10,053 nucleotides of DNA from an uncultured Eubacteriales bacterium. GTDB lineage: Bacteria; Bacillota; Clostridia; Oscillospirales; Oscillospiraceae. The stretch is taken from the NCBI GenBank assembly GCA_900554855.1, contig USIZ01000033.1, positions 1-10,053 of the forward strand. The letters are read 5' to 3'. Under the pieces are notes generated by a model. That model saw nothing but the letters and a program-made list of their open reading frames with translations, was not told the origin of the DNA and ran no database searches. The position numbers and the translations under genes were made by a program. Shown here in pieces: positions 5,557 through 10,053 of the stretch. Position 1 is the stretch's first letter. Each line of letters begins with the position of its first letter.

Positions 5557-6510
5557 TTATTCCAGATTCACGCGGGGATCGCACCACTTATAGGCCAGAT
5601 CCACCACAAGGTTGACGATCATAACAAAGATGGCCATGATGACGGTGCAGCCCTGAGCGAGAGGATAGTCCCGGTTGTTCAGCGCGGTCACCAGCTGCTG
5701 GCCGATGCCGGGGATGTTGAACATGTTCTCGATGACCACATTGCCGCCCAGAATGCCGGCCGCCGCGCCGCCGAACAGAGTGATGACGGGGATCAGTGCG
5801 TTGCGGAAGGCATGGGAGTACATGACCCGGCTCTCTTTGGCGCCCTTGGCCCACGCGGTGCGGACGTAGTCCTGCCGCATGACTTCCAGCGTCATGGTGC
5901 GCACGGCGCGGATGTTGTTGCCGGCGCCGGTCAGCGCACCCACAATGGCGGGGACGAGGAACATCTTCATATTGAGGAAGAAGTTCTGGAATATGCTGAC
6001 ATAGGTCAGCGGAATGGAGAAGCCCCACCAGACAGCCGGATAGACCAGCACCATGGTGCCGATCCAGAATACCGGCACACTGGCCAGTACCACGGCCAGC
6101 GTGCGGATGATGACGTCCGCAAGGCTGTCCGGATGAGCCGCGCAGATCAGACCCAGCGGGATGGATATAATGATGGTGAACAGCAGCGTGAGCACGCCGA
6201 GCTCCAGCGTGACGGGCATCTGGGCGCTGATGACGTCCCACACGCTGTCGCCGCGGAAGAGGCAGTCGCCCAGATCACCGCGAAGGATGCCGCCGATCCA
6301 GCTGAAGAACTGGACGACTGCGGGCTTATCCAGCCCCAGCTTGGCCTCTGCCTCCTCATAGGTGATGACCATGCCGTTCTGCTTATAGTTGTAAACGACC
6401 TGATCCACGGCGCTGCCGGGGACGGCACGCATCAGCGCGAACACGATGACACATACCAAAAGCATGGTCGGGATCAGCAGAAGCAAACGCTTGATAACAT
6501 ATTTTCCCAT
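5557..6510 (-). CDS. ABC transporter permease, DppB/OppB type
   Basis: This 317-residue protein is the usual length for the first permease of a dipeptide/oligopeptide/nickel importer. The N-terminus MGKYVIKRLLLLIPTMLLV with FALMRAVPG is typical of DppB, followed by a periplasmic-side segment with GDLGDCLFRGDSVWDVISAQMPVTLEL (about 78-104). The BPD_transp_1 core carries about five further helices. The EAA-type coupling loop is at about 202-240 (TLEVMRQDYVRTAWAKGAKESRV...HAFRNALIP), and IENMFNIPGIGQQLV follows at 260-274. It pairs with permease C to form the translocation channel. AAGGAGG lies 8 bases before the ATG, and the gene begins 15 bp after the stop of ATPase F. Confidence 0.95.
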   Translation of the reverse strand: MGKYVIKRLLLLIPTMLLVCVIVFALMRAVPGSAVDQVVYNYKQNGMVITYEEAEAKLGLDKPAVVQFFSWIGGILRGDLGDCLFRGDSVWDVISAQMPVTLELGVLTLLFTIIISIPLGLICAAHPDSLADVIIRTLAVVLASVPVFWIGTMVLVYPAVWWGFSIPLTYVSIFQNFFLNMKMFLVPAIVGALTGAGNNIRAVRTMTLEVMRQDYVRTAWAKGAKESRVMYSHAFRNALIPVITLFGGAAAGILGGNVVIENMFNIPGIGQQLVTALNNRDYPLAQGCTVIMAIFVMIVNLVVDLAYKWCDPRVNLE

Positions 6511-6525
6511 AGTTTTGCCTCCTTA

Positions 6526-7665
6526 TCAGCCCTGAACCATGTGGCATGCGACCATGTGGCCGCCGCCCACGTCCTTCAGAATGGGTTCTTCCGTTCTGCA
6601 GCGTTCCGTTGCGTATTTGCAGCGGGTACAGAAGTTGCAGCCCTTGGGGGGATTGATGGGGGAGGGAACCTCGCCGGTGAGCAGAATGCGCTCGCGCTGG
6701 CGGTCTACCTTGGGCTTCGGGATGGGTGCGGCGGAGATCAGAGCCTGCGTATAAGGGTGCAGGGGCTTTTCATACAGCTCGTCGCTGCTGGTCAGCTCCA
6801 TGAACTTACCCAGATACATGACCGCTACCTGATTGGAGAGGTGGCGCACGACCGACAGGTCATGGCCGATAAAGATATAGGTCAGGCCCAGCTCCTGCTG
6901 AATTCGCATCATCAGGCCGACGATCTGAGCCTGAATGGACACATCCAGCGCGGAGACGATCTCGTCGCAGACGATAAAGGCGGGGTTCAGCGCCAGAGCC
7001 CGGGCGATGGAGATGCGCTGGCGCTGGCCGCCGGAGAATTCGTGGGGATAGCGGTCGGCAAACTTGGGGTTCAGTCCGACCAGCGTCAGCATACGGGCCA
7101 CCAGATCGAACTGCTCCTGCGGGTCTGTGACCAGCTTGTTGATGCGTACGCCCTCCAGGATGGAGTCGCTTACCTTCATACGGGGATCCAGCGAGGCAAA
7201 GGGATCCTGGGTCACCATGGTGAGGTGCTTGTGGAATTCCCGCAGGGCGCCGCCCTTGATATGGGTGACCTCCCGGCCATCAAACAGGATCCTGCCGCCG
7301 GTGGGGGTCAGGTTGCGCATCACGCAGTTGCCCACGGTGGACTTGCCGGAGCCGGATTCGCCGACGATGCCCAGTGTTTCACCCTGGCGGATGGAGAAGG
7401 ACACATCGTCTACGGCCTTGACTGCGCCGACCTGCCGTTTGAGCAAACCCTTTGTCACGGGGAAGTACATCTTCAGATGTTCCACCGTGAGGATTTCCTT
7501 GTGTTCAGCGGGCTTGACCGGCACGCGGACGCGGATGTCCTCGTTCAGAAACTCCTGGATCTCAGGATCGACCGGCATTTCGACGCCCTCGTGGGTCATC
7601 AGTTTTTCTTCGACGGGATCGATGACGTCGGGGCGGAATTTACTTCTCAGCTTTTCGTCGCTCAT
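6526..7665 (-). CDS. Peptide/nickel-type ABC transporter ATP-binding protein, DppF/OppF type
   Basis: This 379-residue ATPase energises the importer. Its motifs are Walker A GESGSGKST (102-110), Q-loop Gln153, signature SGGQRQR (211-217), Walker B IVCDE (231-235) with catalytic Glu235, D-loop SALD (238-241) and switch His268. The C-terminal oligopeptide/dipeptide (oligo_HPY) region has HPYTQALISAAP (303-314) and a cysteine cluster C343-x2-C346-x2-C349-x6-C356, as in related proteins where it may bind an iron-sulfur cluster. The protein is longer than usual because about 55 mostly acidic residues precede the ATPase domain (which starts near ILTVEHLKMYF, 58-68). The ATG overlaps the TGA of ATPase D by ATGA, and AGGAG lies 9 bases upstream, so coupling is likely. 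Walker B is followed by Ile236 instead of the usual Pro. Confidence 0.95.
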   Translation of the reverse strand: MSDEKLRSKFRPDVIDPVEEKLMTHEGVEMPVDPEIQEFLNEDIRVRVPVKPAEHKEILTVEHLKMYFPVTKGLLKRQVGAVKAVDDVSFSIRQGETLGIVGESGSGKSTVGNCVMRNLTPTGGRILFDGREVTHIKGGALREFHKHLTMVTQDPFASLDPRMKVSDSILEGVRINKLVTDPQEQFDLVARMLTLVGLNPKFADRYPHEFSGGQRQRISIARALALNPAFIVCDEIVSALDVSIQAQIVGLMMRIQQELGLTYIFIGHDLSVVRHLSNQVAVMYLGKFMELTSSDELYEKPLHPYTQALISAAPIPKPKVDRQRERILLTGEVPSPINPPKGCNFCTRCKYATERCRTEEPILKDVGGGHMVACHMVQG

Positions 7666-8687
7666 ACCAGCTCGCTCCTCTCTTTGTCCGTCTGATCCTT
7701 ATGGAAGCAGGCACAGAAGTGACCTGGTTCGATCTCCTCCAGCGGAGGCCGCTGACAGCTGCACTCCTCTGTGGCGTATTGACAGCGGGCCGCAAAGGCG
7801 CAGGCGTTCGGCGGGATCTTGGACATATCCGGTGGATCGCCGGGAATGGTGTGCAGACCAAAGCTGCGGGGCAGATCCAGCCGGGGGACTGCCCGGATCA
7901 GACCCAGGGTATAGGGGTGGTGCGGATTTTCAAAGATGTGGGTGGGGTCGCCCTCCTCCACGATCTTGCCGCCGTAGACGACCTTTACGGAGTCGGCATA
8001 ACGAGCCACAACGCCAAGGTTGTGGGTGATGAGAATGAGCGCGGTGTCAAACTCCTGCCGCAGGGCGTTCAGCTGCTCCAGTACCTGCGCCTGGACCGTT
8101 ACATCCAGCGCGGTAGTGGGCTCATCACAGATCAGGATCTCCGGGTTGCAGCTCATGGCCATGGCGATCATGGCGCGCTGCTGCATACCGTCGGACAGCT
8201 CAAAGGGATACTGCTTGGCCCGCACCTCCGGGTTCGGGATGTTGACCTTGTCCAGCAGCTCCACGGCTCGGGCCATGGCATCCTTTTTGCTGATTTTTCT
8301 GTCGTGGATGCGGATGGTCTCCGCAATCTGCTTGCCGATGGTGATCACCGGGTTCAGTGCAGTGCTGGGCTCCTGGAAGATCATGCTGATCTTGGAGCCG
8401 CGGATGGCCTGGATCTCTTCATCCGTGCAGCGCACCAGATCCTTGCCGTGAAACAGGATCTTGCCGCCCACCACCAGTCCGGGGGGATAGGGGATCAAGC
8501 CCATGACGGACAGCGCACTCACACTTTTGCCGGAGCCGGACTCACCTACGATGGCGACAAATTCGCCCTTATGGACCTGATAGGACAGATCGTCGGACGC
8601 GCGCATCTCGGTGCGGTGCTTTTTGTCGCCGCCCAGGAAATAAGTCTGGAGATGCTGTACGTCCAGAATGACTTCTTTCTGCTCCAT
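7662..8687 (-). CDS. Peptide/nickel-type ABC transporter ATP-binding protein, DppD/OppD type
   Basis: This is a 341-residue ATPase, normal in length for DppD/OppD. Its motifs are Walker A GESGSGKS (48-55), Q-loop Gln105 in FQEPSTALNP, Walker B ILICDE (184-189) with Glu189, D-loop TALD (192-195) and switch His222. The signature reads LSDGMQQR (164-171), with Asp at the first Gly of the usual LSGG. The C-terminal oligo_HPY region has HPYTLGLIRAVPRLD (257-271), IPGDPPD and cysteines 296, 302, 309 and 311. It should form the ATPase heterodimer with the next gene product. The start at 8687 has a GGGAGAG site, and the 183 bp before it contain a terminator of the binding-protein gene. No strong separate promoter is visible there; a TACATT at about 8720-8725 is the best weak -10. 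Confidence 0.95.
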   Translation of the reverse strand: MEQKEVILDVQHLQTYFLGGDKKHRTEMRASDDLSYQVHKGEFVAIVGESGSGKSVSALSVMGLIPYPPGLVVGGKILFHGKDLVRCTDEEIQAIRGSKISMIFQEPSTALNPVITIGKQIAETIRIHDRKISKKDAMARAVELLDKVNIPNPEVRAKQYPFELSDGMQQRAMIAMAMSCNPEILICDEPTTALDVTVQAQVLEQLNALRQEFDTALILITHNLGVVARYADSVKVVYGGKIVEEGDPTHIFENPHHPYTLGLIRAVPRLDLPRSFGLHTIPGDPPDMSKIPPNACAFAARCQYATEECSCQRPPLEEIEPGHFCACFHKDQTDKERSELV

Positions 8688-8777
8688 TTACGTCTCTCCC
8701 TTCAAAACTACCTCATTCTCAATGTAAAATCCCACTTTTGCATTGAACAACGCCCGCTTTCCTCGTGAACGGACATT

Positions 8778-8842
8778 GTTCAGTTCAAAAGAATCAGGGC
8801 AGGGGCGGAACGGGGTCCACCCCTGCCCTGAGGTTCAGTTCA
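8778..8842. repeat. GTTCAGTTCA direct repeats flanking a terminator
   Basis: The 10-mer GTTCAGTTCA occurs at 8778-8787 and again at 8833-8842, on either side of the terminator stem. The motif or its complement TGAAC appears again at 8744-8748 and 8766-8770. It may be a regulator site or only a local duplication. Confidence 0.35.
8782..8831 (-). terminator. Terminator between binding-protein gene and ATPase genes
   Basis: A perfect 12-bp GC-rich stem, TCAGGGCAGGGG (8794-8805) and its complement (8820-8831), has a 14-base loop. On the minus strand it is followed by TTCTTTTGAA. It lies about 40 nt past the stop of the substrate-binding protein. Partial readthrough would give high binding-protein and lower transporter expression, a common pattern for such operons. 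Confidence 0.85.
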
Positions 8843-8870
8843 GATCAGTTTGCCGGGATCCGTCAGCCGA

Positions 8871-10053
8871 TCAGGCCTCATCGACCCACAGGTGGGACAT
8901 GATCTCGCCGGCGTTGTAGCACAGCGTCCAGCGGGCACCGGTAAAGCCGTGAACATTGGAAGCGACATAGCAGTCCCAAGTCTGGGCATAGCTGGTGATC
9001 AGGAAGTAGTGCTGCGCCAGAACCGCCTCGTTCAGCTCATCGGCAGCGGCCTTCTGCTCGTCCACGGTAGTGGCGTTGGCAAACTTATCGCACAGCTGGT
9101 CGATCTCGGCGTTGTCCTGGAACACGTTGTTCATGGGGCCGTCAGAGCGGATGACGGCGGAGATGGAGGACATGCGGGAGGTGCCGACGGAGCCATACAT
9201 GCTGGCGGGATCGGTGCGGTCAGCGCCGTGCGCCGTCATCTCGGGGGGAGTGGACACCACGTTGATGTTCATGGTAATGCCAACCTTGGCCAGATACTCG
9301 GCAGCCAGCTTGAAGGAGTCGATGGGCTGAGCCTGGAACAGATAGACATCGAAGGAGAAACCGTCGCCGTAGCCGGCATCGGTCAGCATCTGCTTGGCCT
9401 TATCGGGATCATAGGTGACGTAAGCGTCCTTGGTCTCAGCGCTGGGCACATCGGGATTGTAGATGGCCAGACCCTTGTAGAACAGGGAGACGTTCTTGTC
9501 ATTGTCGTTGGCATAGGTGTAACCCTGATACTGGGAGATGGCATCGGAGTCGATGGCATACTGCATGGCGGTGCGGACATTGACGTCGGCCAGAGCGGGA
9601 ACGGGGTTATCGCCCAGCTTGATGCACACGGCGGGGCAGTCGTTGGAATAGGTGTACTTGGTGTAGGTGCCGTCCTTCAGCTGAGAGGCCTGGTCGCGGT
9701 CGATCAGAATGTTGTTGGCCATCAGAGCCTGAAGGTCGCCGCCGATGAAGGAGGACAGCATGGTGGCAGTGTCGCTCATGTGGACCAGCTTGATGGTGCC
9801 CAGATAGGGCAGCTGATTGCTGTCGGCGTCTTCTCCCAGTAGTTGGGGTTGGCCACAAAGGTCATGGTGTTGTCGCTGACATAGTCGGTCAGGATGAAGG
9901 CGCCGGTGCCGCCGGCGTAGTGGTAATCGGTCTTCTGCTCGTCAGTCAGCTGATCCCACTCGGGGCCGCAGATGTTCAGGACGGTGATCATGAAGTTGTT
10001 GACCTGAACCTCGTTGTTGGTGTTGAAGTGGAAGATGACGGTCTGATCGTCGG
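8871..10053 (-). CDS. Family-5 ABC transporter substrate-binding protein, 5'-partial, with apparent -1 frameshift
   Basis: This is the C-terminal part of an extracytoplasmic peptide/nickel-type solute-binding protein (SBP_bac_5). The reading frame enters at 10053 with no start inside the window, so signal peptide and N-terminus are missing. The upstream frame has the family hallmark GGTGAFILTDY...ANPNYWEK. At about 9830 it loses the frame and would stop at 9778-9776. The other frame takes up the sense at once (DADSNQLPYLGTIKLVHMSD...) and runs to the TGA at 8871, with typical features: DVNVRTAMQYAID, DPDKAKQMLTDAGY and a C-terminal lobe rich in aromatic residues. Restoring one G (AAG-GAC for AAGAC) gives a continuous protein. 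No slippery heptamer is present, so a sequencing or assembly error or a true inactivating mutation is likelier than programmed shifting. It heads the operon that supplies the permeases and ATPases. Confidence 0.85.

Noticed and set aside
5521..7695. Very long plus-strand open frame (724 codons) opposite permease B and ATPase F
   Set aside because: It is antisense to genes with clear family motifs; its translation is low-complexity, rich in His, Asp and Gly, and resembles no domain. Long antisense frames are common in GC-rich genes.
9776..9840. Programmed -1 frameshift in the binding-protein gene
   Set aside because: No X-XXY-YYZ slippery heptamer or obvious stimulatory structure at the junction; a deletion or sequence error explains it more simply.
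7701..9842. Plus-strand open frames opposite DppD and the binding protein
   Set aside because: Same antisense pattern; the genuine genes on the minus strand have motifs, ribosome binding sites and operon spacing.

Overview
The window looks like chromosomal DNA from a Gram-positive, endospore-former-type Clostridium relative, most likely in the Oscillospiraceae/Ruminococcaceae. This is inferred from the GC-rich coding sequence, strong AGGAGG-type ribosome binding sites, sigma-A promoters of the TTGACA-17-TATAAT type, and a cluster of Spo0A-box-like heptamers. No rRNA, tRNA, CRISPR array, insertion sequence or prophage gene was seen.

Left part (1-2217). The first 25 codons of a leftward glyceraldehyde-3-phosphate dehydrogenase gene (gap) are separated by a 402-bp intergenic region from a rightward gene for a soluble PAS-like/HATPase protein. 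That protein resembles a sensor histidine kinase but has Glu where the phosphoacceptor His should be. Its extended -10 promoter is preceded by three Spo0A-box-like heptamers at exact 10-bp steps. A terminator hairpin follows, then a phosphinothricin-type GNAT acetyltransferase and a bidirectional terminator.

Middle (2218-4573). Three genes run leftward. A two-part GNAT-family protein has its own near-consensus promoter. Upstream of it, a MarR regulator and a seven-helix membrane protein of unknown function form an ATGA-overlapped pair. A perfect 20-bp palindrome overlaps the marR promoter and is probably an autoregulatory operator.

Right part (4574-10053). A leftward family-5 (dipeptide/oligopeptide/nickel type) ABC importer operon is ordered substrate-binding protein, ATPase D, ATPase F, permease B, permease C. 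The last four genes are tightly packed (4-bp overlap, then 15- and 14-bp gaps). The binding-protein gene is 5'-truncated by the window edge, carries an apparent one-base deletion, and is separated from the ATPases by a strong hairpin terminator, which would favour excess binding protein over transporter core. A large hairpin closes the operon.

The most interesting part is the probable Spo0A-controlled pseudo-kinase at the left. It suggests an accessory input to sporulation or stationary-phase signalling, although its biochemical role cannot be read from the sequence.
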